Of a stretch of DNA of 64,000 nucleotides, positions 33,360-46,004 are shown piece after piece. This DNA is from Rhizomys pruinosus (Eukaryota > Chordata > Mammalia > Rodentia > Spalacidae), in assembly GCA_009823505.1 (NCBI GenBank), contig VZQC01000356.1, positions 298,285-362,284 of the forward strand. The letters run 5' to 3'. The notes beneath the pieces are model-generated. The model was not told the DNA's origin. It ran no database searches and saw only the letters and a program-made list of their open reading frames with translations. How positions within the stretch are numbered: position 1 is the stretch's first letter; each line of letters begins with the position of its first letter. Position numbers and translations under genes: made by a program.

Positions 33360-34690
33360 ATTAGAAGCTAAATAAAAATTCAAGTAAGAATATTTATCCA
33401 AAAAATTAAGTGGAAAATTTTTGAACAGTAGATAACTCTATGTAAAATTATAATGGGTGTTTGGAAATCTAGAATAAACAGCAGTGAGTTCAATACTATT
33501 CCACAGGATGAAAAGTAGAAAGCAAAATTTTACACTGAAAGCTGGAAAAGAAAATTATCAAATCATTCCCAAGGGAGAAAAATAATACACTTAGCACATT
33601 GAAAGTATAGCTGCTATCTGTAATGTATGAGCACAAAATTTTAACTCTTATAATTGAAGGAGATTTCAGAGCAATATAAACACACCTTCTGAGAAGAACA
33701 TCATATATAGTAACTAAAGTTTAATTTCCATAGAAAAAGGACATCTTTTGAAAGTATTCCACTCTATCACCCACTGTATAAGATTTGCTTTGTAATTAGC
33801 CTTTGCTTCCCATAAAATGATACGAGGAAGCTGAGCTTTATGTGGGTGCTGGATCACATTTTTAATGAACACTTAGTAAAATATTGAACAGAGCAGTTTT
33901 ATTTATTAAAAATATGCAGTTTAAAACATGTTTTGAAGTATAGAATACATTAGACATCCAAATGCAGATAAGAGTATTAAATAAACAATTATCCTGATAT
34001 AAAAATAGTATAGGTTGTTAAGTTCAACTTTCAAGAGAAAGGCTAAAATGTAAGTAGGTTATGAGCATGTAAAATGCACTAATTTTCAAGATTAGTCATC
34101 ACTTTCCTTGAACACATCTATTCTTTTGCTACATGAAGCAAAAATGAAAATATCAATGCATTAGTTTTATTGTGCTATTCATCACTAATGTACTAGAAGT
34201 TCATTCTCCTCATTGTGATGAGTAAAAATTAATTTCAAATACTAAAAATTGGACTTCTTTTTTCCACTAATGTAAAAAGATGCCAGCACACCCATATCAC
34301 AGAAAAATGTAATTTTAATATAAAAATGAACCATATCTATACCTGGGTTATAATGAGTAACATTGCTATGCAATTTATGCACTTTGTCCCCTGTATCAAT
34401 TTTCTGATTATTAAAAATATGAACATTGAGCAATAGACATTTTTCAGAATTTTAACATTTCTAAGATATTTTTCCAGCATGAATTCTCTTCTGCATCCTA
34501 AGTGATGAGTTCACAGTAAAGGACTTGTCACATTCTGTATATTAATATGGTTTCTCACCACAATGAATAGTCTAAAGTGTTCTAAAATATGAATAATGAT
34601 GAAAAAATTTCCACAGTTGTTATATTTGTAAGGTTATTTTGCAGTATGAATTCCCTTATGTGTCCTAAGTGATGCAAATCTGACAGAGAC
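33360..34690 (-). pseudogene. Zinc-finger remnant B (last fingers + 3-prime UTR)
   Basis: Minus-strand sequence 34690-34450 keeps decayed finger signatures (antisense aaggttattttgcagtatga and tctcaccacaatgaat, the HTGEKP linker region). It is followed by 3-prime-UTR-like DNA. The whole stretch matches 58612-59950, the UTR and degenerate tail fingers of the intact exon, in the same order. The intact fingers are missing. Next on the minus strand comes remnant A, so two units lie in tandem. Confidence 0.7.
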
Positions 34691-35569
34691 AAAAGTAGGG
34701 AATACACTTAATATGGTGACAGATGAGAAGACTTTCTTAACATGACCCTCCTGATGTAGATAGTAAAAGTGCAGATATTTAGGAAAGACTGAAACCCACA
34801 AATCCTGAAACAGCTCCAAATTATTAAAGGGTATTCAGTCTCTCAAACTAGTATTAACTTGTTGATAAGAACATAAGAAAAATAATACATTAATTTTTCA
34901 GAAGAAAAAGATGGATAATTTTCAACAGTATGCTTCAAAATGATTTCAAAAATAAAACACCACATATCATAAGCAAAATACTTTCTTTGCATGGATAGAA
35001 AGTTAATGTATACAAAACAATAAATAGCACATGAACAAGGTAAGAAGAGTGGGAAAGGACAAGTGGGACATCTTCAGAGGCATTTCTAGTTTTAAAAGGA
35101 AACTACGTTGGTCAGTTATATAGACTTTTACAACTTGTTGATTGGTATATCCAACAATGGTTTAGTCAATTAAATGTCAATTTTTTTCCAAGTAAAACAA
35201 GCAAACAAAAAAAAATCCCAAGTCATGTAGGCTTTTTTAAGTTAAATGGAAAAAAAATCATTTTTAATTACAACAAAACCCAGGTACTTGCCTATTTCTC
35301 CAGAGTAAGTGAGAAAAGTTGAGTACATTTTTAATAACTTGGGAATCTTTTCCCTCTATAAACAGTTTCCTAACATAGTTTATATACCAAAAGAATGTAA
35401 TGGTTTGAAAAACACCATTAGACAACTCACTACTAAGAGAAAGGACTGATTCAGCACCACAGAGAAAGAGAGAGGAAAACATGATAGGTATTAGAAATAA
35501 AAATATAAAACGTTTTTCTGCAGTGAGAATAGAGTAGAAAGTCCAGAGTAGCAAATACCAAAGAAAGGA
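34691..35569. other. no gene recognised
   Basis: AT-rich. A 110-codon hydrophobic minus-strand frame (35264-35596) partly overlaps the LINE-like element and looks like chance. Confidence 0.4.
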
Positions 35570-36545
35570 ATGCCAGAGAGTGTTACCAAAGGCCACTAAA
35601 CCAATAAAGCAAATATAGGTCTCCTTGAGTCAAGCAAGACTCCTCCGTCAGCACCAGCTACACCTCATCTGCCTGTATATCCCAAATCTAATTGGCTATT
35701 AGCTCTCTCCTTGGAGGAATAACCCACGGCTGATGCCACAAGCTTACATCCTCTAATGGTTAGGAGATGTTATAAACCACTCGAAGACCCTGTCATACTT
35801 AACAGAAGAAAATGTAATTCATGGATTAACATACCATCCAAACATCTGAGTCTATACCAAAGTAACCTACCATAACAATTAGTACTGTTTAAATACCTAT
35901 ATATCTAATTGCGTGTGCTTCATTAGTAGGATCGAAAGGCTATATATTATACTGTTTAAATCCCTATATATCTAATTGCATGTGCTTCATTAGTAGAATT
36001 GAAAGGTTATGCCTGGACAAGCTGGCAGCCCATGAAAGAAAACAGCCAGAATTGACTAGAGACCAAGACAACAGCTCCAGAGAAAGTAGACTATTTTGCT
36101 TCTCATCCACCTGTGCCCTTTTCTAAGCCTAGGGAACAATCTGCAGAAGAGGGGGCACGGTAGAATGTAAGGGCTACAATTGGGGTGAATGGTGAAGCTA
36201 CAACAATATAGACTGGACACTCATTTGATCAACTTGAATGAACATACAAGCCCCCCCCCCCTGCTGGATGGTGGGACCCATGAGCTGTGTGGGTTTGGGC
36301 ACAACTGCTCACAAATTGGTTTTACATGAAGGATGCCTGTACTCACAAATTATCACATATTGTTAAAAAAGATGAAAACAAAACAAAACAAAAAAACAGA
36401 GAAAGATGAAGAAAAGTTATGGCAGAATGCATGACCTGGGATGGGTAGGGGTGGGGTGGTGGGAGGGAAGGGGATATATGCCTGAACTGAATTGGAAAAT
36501 GATGTATGAAATACACAAAGCATCAATAAAAAAATAAATAAAAAA
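35570..36545 (+). mobile_element. A-tailed LINE-like 3-prime end, copy 3
   Basis: About 975 bp, beginning ggaatgccagagagtgttac and ending caataaaaaaataaataaaa. It shares all blocks with copy 4 from about 62692 onward. It has a small internal duplication: the aaatacctatatatctaatt block occurs twice, near 35890 and 35957. No protein recognised. Confidence 0.7.
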
Positions 36546-36976
36546 AGAAAAGTTGTTAGTTTAAAATATTTCCAGCATTTTCTAATGTCAAATTACCATC
36601 AATTAAAGTGGTCTTGGATAACAACAGATTACTCCTTTATTATATTTAACTTACTTTATATTATGAAGCATGGCATGAATATATAATGTGTATCATCATA
36701 TTTGAAAAACTGATATATCCTACAGTGACTCAAGCTATCTAGTTAATATTCAACTTATATCACAGTACTAGCATTCTCTGGATACAGTCTACTATGTAAG
36801 TTATGCTGGTATTTTCAAGAAAGAAAATATATTTATGACTATATTTTAGCTTATTTCTAACCCTAATGCTGGAATTTTATTCCCTTTCATATTTCAATAC
36901 AACTACTTGTGTTAATCACCATTATACCATCTGTAATACAACTGAGAAAAATCATTTCAAGAATGCTGTACACTGG
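36546..36976. other. no gene recognised
   Basis: AT-rich flank between the LINE-like element and the ERVL 3-prime LTR. Confidence 0.45.
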
Positions 36977-37417
36977 TGTATTAGGGTTCTCAAAAGAAAC
37001 AGAATCAATAGAACAAATACATAATATGTAACTGAACCACATAGGAGAGGCTGAGAATCCAGGCAGCTCCTCAGTCCATGACACTGGATGTCTAAGTAGT
37101 CCCAATCCTGTGCTGAAGGCCTGATGGATTCCAGAAGATCTGCCCATATCCAGTCTACGCTGGATTCCAAACAGGTGATCACAGCAGCAAGACAAACTCA
37201 CCAGTAAGAGAGAAGGCACACAGAAAAAAAAAAAAAAAGAAAAGGATGAACTCCCTTCTGCCATGGCCTTTTATACAAGTTGCCGTCATAAATTAACACC
37301 CACATTTAGGCTGGATGATCCCTCTTGAGATAATCCAATCTGAAGATCTCTTGCTCATATTTGTTCATCTCAAATCCATCAAATTGACAACCAGGATTAA
37401 CAGGATTCACCATCACA
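36977..37417 (-). repeat. 3-prime LTR of the minus-strand ERVL
   Basis: The complement begins TGTGATGGTGAATCC at 37417 and ends CCCTAATACA at 36977. An A-run (37225-37240) has grown inside it. Same family as 9503-9969 and 43783-44252. Confidence 0.8.
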
Positions 37418-37835
37418 AGTCCACCCCTTGTCATCCAATATTGACATCCAATAGCCTCTCTTTATCTTATGCTAAAATGTCAATGCAAACAATGACGAGG
37501 TCATAGTTCCACATAACATAAGTGACCCACATGCAATTGCATAGCATTATATCTTAGAATAGGTGGTAATGTCCTTGGAGAATACTTAGTCATCAGTATC
37601 TAATAAGCTAAATATGACCACAATTAACACAGTTGTATATTCAAAAGGGAACAACACAAGTTTGCGCTTCATATATATACAAGCACATTCTTAAGCGAAT
37701 AGGACAAAAGTTCATATCTATTACAATCCACGTTTCTGCAACTGGTGCCATGGTCTCAGCTGATATTTAGGACTAACATCTCCTATCCATTCTGTATCTC
37801 GTCCACCATCATCAAGCACCTCTACAGTTCTTGGC

Positions 37836-40800
37836 TCATTTCCTAGAGGAATGACACGTTATCCCTGAACGGTCTGGGTAATTTGTTGTCCTATCTGGTT
37901 TGGATTGCTGGAGTATCCTGTTGACCTTAATCACAGGACATGGTAGCACCAGAAGGTGCCCTACAGAATCTCCTGCCTTCCAGACATAATATTCCTTGCC
38001 CCCATTGTGGAGAAAACGTCCAATTTCCCCCTGGTACTCTGGATCAATCACTCCTCTTCCTACTGTTATTCCTTTCTTTTTTTCTTTTTTGTCTTTTTGA
38101 GACACGGTCTCCCTGTAGCCCCAGCTGTCCCGGAACTCACTCTGTAGACCAGGCTAGCCTTGAACTCACAAAGATCTGCCTGCCTCTGCCTCCCAAGTGC
38201 TAGGATTAAAGGCGTGTGCCACTGTGCCCCACCCTGTTATTCCTTTCTTAGCCTGTTGGATTAAGGGCAGTAGAAGCCCAAATTGGCCAGGGAAAAATTT
38301 TTGCTTCCAGTTCAATGTGATGTTTGCTGTGTCTCCTGGCAAATGCACTTCTCTACGGTTGCAGCCAAAACTAGGCCAGCAGGGCACAAAGTCCTGAGTA
38401 CAGGAAGCAAAAATTTTCCTACTGGGACACTAGGGGTGATAGTGACCAGAATCATTCCCACTTCCACCCCTTGGTTCCTGGACCAGTGAATTCTGAGTAT
38501 AGGAGAAATAGTAACATGTATAGAATGCTGATTCAAAGGATATACTGCCTGCTGAAAGAACCTTGCCCCAACCCTCCAGGGTATTGTTACCTAATTGGCA
38601 CTGTAACTATGTCTTCAAGAGGCCATTCCATCGTTCTATCAAGCCAGTTGCTTCTGGGTAGGAGGGGAGCATGGTAAGACCATGGACCCACTGAAACACT
38701 TCTTTGGCTGTGAAGTGAGTGTCCTGGTCAGAAGTGATGCTGTGAGGAATACTGTGATGGTGGATACAGCATTCTGTAATTCCCTAGATTGTAGTTTTGA
38801 CAGAAGCATTACATGCAGAAAAGGCAAATTACCAGAATAAGTGCTGTGCCTTCCATGATGGATGTGGCCTAATGTAGCCAACCTGCCACCAGGTTGCTGG
38901 CTGGTCACCCCATGGAAAAGTGCCATATCGTGAGCTCAATGTTGGTCTCTGCTGTTGGCGAATCTGGTACTCAGCAGCAGCTGTAGCCAGATCAGCGTTG
39001 GTGAGCGGAAGTCCATTCTGTTGAGCCCATGCATAACCTCCATCTTTGCCATCATGGCCACTTTGTTCATAGGCCCATTGTCCAACAACAGGGACAGCTG
39101 GAGAAAGAGGCTGAATGTCCATAGAATGAGTCATCTGATCTTCTTGATTACTGAACATATTCTCTGCTGAGATCACCTTTAAATGAGCATTTACATGAGA
39201 CACAAGTATCTTCTCATCCTTTGCCCATTCAGAGAGATTTGTCCACATACTTCTTCCCCAAATGTCTTTCTCGCCAGTTTTGCAGTCATGCTCCTTCCAA
39301 GTCCCTGGGCATCTGGCCAAACCATTGGCTACACCCCATGAATCTGTATATAATCTAACCTCTGACCATTTCTCCTTCCACACACAATGCACAACCATGT
39401 GCACTGCCCGAAGTTCTGCCACTGTGAAGACTTTCCTTCTTCAGTCTTCATTAGTGTTGTTTCAGAAATTGGCTGTAATGCTGTAGCTGTCCATCTCTGG
39501 GCAGTGCCTGCATAGCATGCAGAGCAATCAGTACAACAGGCCCTAATTTTCTTTTGCTCAGTCAACTTGATCATAGAGAAAAACCCATGAAGCCATAGGT
39601 ACATGCTTGAGCACAGGGGCCACTGTAACAGGAGTGGGAACCATAGGCATTTGGGCAACTTCTTCATGTAGCTTGTTTGTGCCCTCAGGGCCTTCCCAGG
39701 CCCTGTCACGTATGTAGCACTTCCATGTGATAATGAACAGTTGCTGTGCATGTCCTACTTTATGGTCTGGTGGGTCAGGTAACACCCAGCTCATGATGGG
39801 AAGCTCAGGTCGCATGGTGACTTGGTGGCACACTGTCAAATGTTCAGTGTCCACTAAGACCCAATACCAGGCTAAGAGCTGTCTCTCAAAGGGAGAATAG
39901 TTGTCTGTATGTGAAGGTAGAACCTTACTCCAAAATTCCAAGGGCCTCCACTGTGATCCCCTATGGGAGCCTGCGACAGACACCAGATGGCATCTCCATC
40001 TGCCACTGATACCTCAAGCACCATTGGGTCTGCTGGATCATATGGCCCAAGGGGCAGAGCATCCTGCACTGCAGCCTGGACCTGTTGGAATGCCTTTTCC
40101 TGTCCAGAGCCCCACTCAAAGCTTGCTCCCTTCTGATATATGGGTCTTAGTAGCACACCCAGATGAGGAATGTGCTTCCTTCCAGAAGCCAAAAAGGCCC
40201 ACTAAACAATTGCACTTTTTTCTTGGTGGAGGGAAGGTCCAGGTGCAACAACTTTACCTTGGAAGGAATATCTCTGCATGCTCTACACCATTGAACTCCT
40301 AAAACCTTCACTGAGGTAGAAGGCCCTTGAATTTTATTTGAATTTATTTTCTATCCTCTCATGTGCATATGCTTTACCGACAAGTCCAGACTGGCTGCTA
40401 CCTCCCGTTCACTGGATGCAATCAGCATAAAGTGGACCCTTGTGATATTTTTGTGGAAGAGTCATGTGATCAAGATCACTTCTAACTATGTTATGGCACA
40501 AGGCAGGAGTTAACATCCCCTTGATGTAGGGCAGTAAAGGTATAATTTTGGCCTTGCCAGCTGTAAGCAAATTGCTTCTGGTGGTCCTTATGAACCGGTA
40601 TTGAGAAGAAAGCATTTGCCAGATCAATAGCTGCATACAAGGTACCAGGAGACATATTAATCTGCTCAAGTAAGGACACCACATCTGGTACAGCTGTTGC
40701 AATTGGTGTCTTACTTGGTTGAATTTTTGATAGTCAACTGTCATTCTTCATAATCGATCTTTCTTTTGCACAAGCCAAATTGGAGAGTTAAAGGGAGATG

Positions 40801-41210
40801 TGGTAGGAATCCCCTCCCGTGGCTCTTTCAAATCCTTGATGGTGGCACTAATTTCTGCAATCCCTCCAGGGATAGGATACTGATTTTGGTTCACTATTTT
40901 CCCTGGTAGAAGCAACACCAATGGTTTACATTTGGCCTTTCCAACCCTAATAAATCTCACTCAACATGTCAGGGAACCAATGTGGGGATTCTGCCAATTT
41001 CTAAGTATACCTACCCCTATTATTTATTCTGGGACTGGGGAAATAACCACAGGATGAGGACTGGAAACCACTGGGCCCACTGTGAGTCATTCTTAGCTAA
41101 AGCTCCATCTATCACCTGAACTCCATAGGTCCCTACTTTAACTGGAGGGACACAATGATTTTTTAGGGTCTCCTGGGATCAGTGTCAACTCAGAATCTGT
41201 ATCCAATAGG
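37836..41210 (-). pseudogene. ERVL pol: protease, RT, RNase H, integrase, dUTPase (broken)
   Basis: Protease: LLDTDSELTLIPGD near 41205-41165, with Asp-Thr-Asp where Asp-Thr/Ser-Gly is expected. RT: IWLVQKKDRL (40755) and AIDLANAFFSIPV (near 40630). The YxDD box expected just before MLIASSE (near 40425) is absent, consistent with a 12-bp in-frame deletion. RNase H/integrase: frame 39422-38829 has LYTDSWGVANGL; the integrase zinc site is damaged (YEQSGH, and AEYQIRQQ lacking both Cys). dUTPase: GVIDPEYQGEIG near 38070, interrupted upstream by a B1. The protein parts lie in several frames. This would be the enzyme set used for copying and insertion; here it is dead. Confidence 0.85.
38079..38234 (-). 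mobile_element. B1 SINE inside ERVL dUTPase, target duplication
   Basis: Antisense B1 flanked by tgttattcctttctt at 38064-38078 and 38235-38249. It splits the dUTPase region. Confidence 0.95.
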
Positions 41211-41719
41211 CCTCAAAAGTCTGATTATTTCATTTCCCCAGTGTACAGTTACCCTAGTAAAAGGCCTCAGCTCCCTCTAGGGAAGGAGAGAGGAAGCCAA
41301 AAAGCATAACTGTTTGGTATTGTGACAATGTCCTTCCTCATCAGAACGTAGCCACCCCTTCATTAAAGGGGTTTCAGGTCTGTGAACTATCTCAAGTCTG
41401 AAAACTGGTTGACCGGAGGGGATTTGCTATTGTTATGATCCAATACTGACTTTCTGTTATTTGTTCTAGAAATTTTCTGCTTATACAGCTCAAATAGAAA
41501 CATAATAGGCTTCTTATGTATTTGGTTCCTGGGAACACCATGATTAATTAGCCAGTTCCAAAGATCCATTTGGGTCATGCTATTATAGGCATTTTTTTTT
41601 ACCTTTGCTGCTCATTACGATAATTACAATAACTACACTCATCTGGATTTCAGAAATTCAGTGCTGCCACCTGAATCCTACCCTGAGGTCCTGTTAAATC
41701 TATTACATGCACATTTAAT
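41211..41719 (-). other. ERVL gag-pol junction region, decayed
   Basis: Lies between the gag frame and the protease relic. Only a 63-codon minus-strand frame (41387-41578) survives. I found no CCHC knuckle. Confidence 0.4.
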
Positions 41720-42573
41720 TTAAGTAAGCAAGCAACGACTTCTCAAACTAAGATCTGGCATAAGAAATACAGCAAAAACAATGCTCTTCAAATGTTCTGG
41801 TGTATCTCTCAGTACTTTCCATCTTATAAACTCAGTGAAAGTCATGTGCTCTGGTCCCTCGCTATGTGAATAATGTGGTTTTACACTTTGAATCCACTGG
41901 AGCATGCCCATTTGTCTGACCCTTGCAATCCCTTCCTCAGTACTAAGCCAAGGAATATCAGGCATCTCTAACTGGCTGTTAGTAGGCCATGTTTTAATAA
42001 ATACCTCAGCAAAATAATCAAATAAACTTTTAACACCTTTTAAAACTACTTGAGATTCCATGTTGAACCTAGAATCTCTACTCAGTGGACCCATGTCAAT
42101 GAACTCAGTTTGATCCAATTTTATATTCCTTCCACCATTATCCCACACCCTTAAAATCCATTCCCACTCATATTCATTAGGCTTCTGCAGGAATGAATTA
42201 GCCAACTCACTAATTTATTTAGTGGTGTAGTGCATGTCCTCATGGACCACACTTTCTATCTGACCTCTGAGGGCTAGCATAGCCTTGACTCTGGTTATAG
42301 GTCTAGAGGCAATGATTGCTGGGCACTGAAGGACATCAGCTTTCTCTGGGAAGATGAGATTAGTTTCCTCAGACAAGGGTGGGGAGGGTGGGTTTGCAGC
42401 ATGTAGGAATGCATTCTCTGCTGAGGATGAGAAATTAATTCCTCAGATGAAGTAAATCCCTCAGAATCCAGGGGTTCAAAGTCCTCATCATCATGGTTCT
42501 CCCACACATCTCCATCCCAAGTTTCAGGTTTCCACACTTTCCCCACCAGTGTCCTCACTTTGACTGCTGACAC
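41720..42573 (-). pseudogene. ERVL gag, broken
   Basis: Two frames, 42573-42295 and 42205-41720, cover the same gag as 10451-11290. The acidic N-terminal part has WDGDVWENHDDEDFE. The conserved block follows, with WEWILRVWDNGGRN, FIDMGPLSRDS, VFIKTWPTNS and MPDIPWLS. A frameshift near 42290-42210 separates the frames. This copy continues further than the plus-strand one (to LRDTPEHLKSIVFAVFLMPD). Confidence 0.85.
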
Positions 42574-42622
42574 TCTTCCTGGCTGGGAATTACATTTGCA
42601 TTATAAATCAGCCAAATTTATG

Positions 42623-42774
42623 GCTGGGCCTGGTGGCGCACGCATTTAATCCTAGCACTTGGGAGGCAGAGGCAGGTGGATCTTTGTGAGTTCAGGCCAG
42701 CCTGGTCTGCAGAGTGAGTTCCAGGACAGCTAGGACTACAGAGAGACCCTGTCTCGAAAAGACCAAAAAAAAAG
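42623..42774 (+). mobile_element. B1 SINE, well preserved
   Basis: Sense B1 from ggctgggcctggtggcgcac to ccctgtctcgaaaagacc plus A-tail. It marks the broken 5-prime edge of the ERVL. Confidence 0.9.
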
Positions 42775-43439
42775 GAATTAAAAAATTAATAAAAATAATA
42801 AATAAATAAAAATAAATGAAAAATCTTTTAAAAAAGGCAATATTGCTCATTTACTAAATTCTAATAATTCCATTTATGGCATATTTGTTGTAATAATTTC
42901 TGTTGCCCTAGGTTTATCTCCAAGCTTCACATGATGCATCATCCTACATCAGTCCACAAACACTTAATTGAAACAATCTTCCACTTTCATTTTTGAGCTA
43001 TACTGTTTTAAGCATGGGTTTTAATGTAGGATAATTAGAGCATGTTCTTTTTTCCATCTTAAATCAGACTATGAAGTATATTTTGGAAATAGACTTAAAA
43101 TGTCTTGTTCATGAGTGAATTTGAAAGATGAGGGAAAGGACAAAGTTATGGATGAGTCTTCAGTCTTTCAGCTGGTCCACTGAGGATAAGCTGACTGGTT
43201 TACTCTTGGATGAAGAATGAAGAGTTCTTAGGCTAAGCATTTTAAGTTTGAGAAACATGGGATCAATGTACAAGTGTCAAGCAGGTGGTTGGATCTTCCA
43301 CTTGGAAAGTTCAGGAGGCTAGATAAACATTTACATTAAAGTCATGCACCATTGTTCTGGCATTTGCACATTCATGTCTTCTTTTCTGTGAGGCTGTCAG
43401 TTACTTTAGGGCATATGCAGCAGCCTTTACAATGGCACC
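42775..43439. other. no gene recognised
   Basis: An A/T-rich run (42775-42835) and otherwise undistinguished sequence. Confidence 0.45.
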
Positions 43440-45395
43440 ATGCTAACTAGTTAATTGGCACTAGAATCCACAGATGAGGGATATCATTCATCATTTGTTT
43501 TTCTGGGACTGTGTTACTTCACTCAGCATGATGTCTTCTAGCTCCAGCCATTTTCCTGCAAAGCTCATGATGTCATCATTCTTTACTGCTGCATAGAACT
43601 CCATTGTGTAGATTTACCACATTTTCTCTATCCACTCATCAGTTGAGGGGCATTTGGGTTGTTTCCATCTCCTTGCTATTGTGAAGAGAGCTGAAATAAA
43701 CATGGCCATGCATGTATCTCTGCAGTGGGGTGAGTCTTGAGGGTACATGCCTAGGAGTGGTATGGCTGGGTTGGGTGGCAAGTGTGATGGTTAATCCTGG
43801 GTGTCAACTTGACTGGACTAAGGAACAAATAAGAGAAAAAGGATATTCAGATTGGACCACCTCAACCCGGATGGCCCACCCCAAATGTGGGCATTACCTT
43901 CTGCTGGCAGGAAGTATTAAAGGCCATGGCAGAGGGAGCTGGTCCCTTTTATCCTGTGGCTTGCCTCTCTCACTGGTGAGTTTGTCTTGCTGCTGTGATC
44001 AACCTTTCAGATCCCAGCATGTACTGAGACCAGCAGATCTCCGGGAATCCATCGGGCCTTCAGCACAAGAATAGGACTACTGAGACATCCAGCCTTGTGG
44101 ACTGAGCAGTTCCCTGGATTCTCAGCCTCTCGAGTGCAGCGAAGCTACTGTTGGACTCCTTGAACTCTGTCACGTGAGCAAATCAATAAATCATATATAG
44201 CTATATATTCATCCTGTTGCTTCTGTTTCTTTAGAGAACCCTGACTAATATAGCAAGTTCATTCCATGTCTTCCAAGGGTTCTCCACACTGCTTTCCATA
44301 GAGGCTGCACGAGTTTACATTCCCACCACCAGTGGATGAGTGTTCCCCTTTCCCCACAACCTCTCCAACACTTGGTGTCATTTGTTTTCTTGATCTTAGC
44401 CAGTCTCTTTGTAGTAAGATGATATCTTAAAGTGGTTTTGATTTGCATTTCCTTAATGATTAGTGATGTTGAACACTTCTTAAGGAGTTTCTCGGCCATC
44501 TCTAATTCCTCACTTATAAAGTCTCTGTTCAGCTCTTTGCTCCATCTATTGAGTGGATCATTTGTTTTCTTTCTTCTTTGTTTTTTGAGTAGTTTATATA
44601 TTCTGGAAATCGATGCTTTGTCAGATGTTTCTGTGGTTTCCTCCAACTCTGTGGGATTTCTCTTCACTTCCTTGATTATTTGATGAACAGAATCTTTGGA
44701 GTTTAATGAGGTCCCATTTGTCAATTGTAGACCTTAATTCTTGTGCATCTGCTGTCTGAGGCAACAACAGTTGAACCCTAAATGCAACAGACAGGAAGAA
44801 ATAACAAAAATCAGAGCAGAAATAAATGAAATATAAACAAAGAAAACAATACAAAAAATCAATGAATCAAAAAGTTGGTTCTTTGAAAAAATAAACAAGA
44901 TAGACCTCTAGCCCAGTTAACCAAAAGAAAGAAGGAACAACTCCAAATCAATACAACCCATTATGAAAAGGGAAATATCAAAACAGACAAGGAAAAGATC
45001 AAGTAAATCATACGGGAGTACTTCAAAAACCTATACTCTACCAAGTTTGAAAACCTAGAAGAAGTGAATGAATATTTGAAATCCTGGGAATTACCAAAGC
45101 TCAACCAAGAAGAGATCGACAGCTTAAACAGACTCATAATACATGAAGAAATTGTATTTGTAATAAGAAACCTCCCAACTAAAAAGAGCCCAGGCCCAGA
45201 CGGTTTCACAGCAGAATTCTATAAAACATTTCAAAAAGACCTACAACCATTATTACTGAAACTGTTTAGAAGGATACAATCAGAGGGAATTCTCCCAAAT
45301 TCCTTCTATGAAGCCAGCATCACTCTATTAGAGCATGTTATGATTGACATATTCCATAGCCTCAGGAAAAGTCAACATTGATATAACTATGCCTC
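43440..45395 (-). mobile_element. L1 with 5-prime inversion, split by a solo LTR
   Basis: The 3-prime part of L1 ORF2 lies on the minus strand (43440-43777 and 44258-44765, interrupted by an LTR). From about 44766 to 45395 an earlier part of ORF2 lies on the plus strand; its frame at 45064-45381 contains [20 protein letters not shown], from the RT N-terminal region. A 3-prime segment in one orientation joined head-to-head to an upstream segment in the other is the signature of twin priming. The intervening part of ORF2 is missing. Confidence 0.8.
43783..44252 (+). mobile_element. Solo ERVL LTR with 5-bp target duplication
   Basis: 470 bp, TGTGATGGTT...CTAATATA, flanked by gcaag on both sides (43778-43782, 44253-44257). 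It lies inside L1 ORF2. A 5-bp duplication fits ERVL. Solo LTRs form by recombination between the two LTRs of a provirus. Confidence 0.9.
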
Positions 45396-45606
45396 TGCAA
45401 AATGCAAATAGAAATCCTTACCCCAAAACACTAAATTTGATAACATATGGAAATAATGTCTGCATACAACAAATTGATTAAGAGATTATTTTCACGTATT
45501 TTACATTCCTCATTCAATCCAGGTACATCTGAGATCAAGGCCAGACTGCTTTTCATAGAAAGTTTCAGAATTGCTGGAGATATACATGAGACTCTGTATC
45601 CAAAAA

Positions 45607-45645
<39 letters not shown>

Positions 45646-45799
45646 ATACATAAATAAGGGAATGGGAATATAGTCAATTGTCATTCTGTATGAAAATAAA
45701 GAATTCATCATAAACAAAAAATTAAAGTTGGTGATGAGAATTGTATGTTCATGAACTTGAGTAAAACTTCCTGTAAATTAAAAAAAAAGGTTCATTTCT
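45396..45799. other. no gene; (AAAT)n microsatellite
   Basis: AAAT repeats at about 45604-45656, probably from a decayed B1 tail (45530-45605 resembles a diverged sense B1). Nothing else. Confidence 0.5.
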
Positions 45800-46004
45800 C
45801 TTTTATGTGTATGTGTGTATTACATGCATGTATGGAAATGCACCTATATCATGTAGTGCCCAAGGGGATATAAGAGGGCATCAAACAATTCCCCTGGAAG
45901 TGGAGTTAGGAATCATTGTTAGCTGCCATGTGAATTATGGGATTCGAAGCTCTGTCTTCCACAAGAACAGCAAATGTTGTTACTCCTGAGCCACTTTCCA
46001 GCCC
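45800..46004 (-). mobile_element. B2-type SINE, diverged
   Basis: An antisense tRNA-type SINE, from tgtgtatgtgtgtattacat to the gagccactttccagcccc head. Confidence 0.75.

Larger units (their letters stand above)
36977..42622 (-). mobile_element. ERVL endogenous retrovirus, 5-prime-truncated
   Basis: On the minus strand: gag (42573-41720), protease relic, RT, RNase H, integrase and dUTPase (to 37836), then a 3-prime LTR at 37417-36977. A dUTPase at the end of pol is a mark of the ERVL group. The 5-prime LTR and leader are missing: a B1 sits at 42623 and no ERVL sequence lies beyond it. There is no env, as is usual for ERVL. All genes are broken and the RT active-site box is deleted. Confidence 0.85.
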
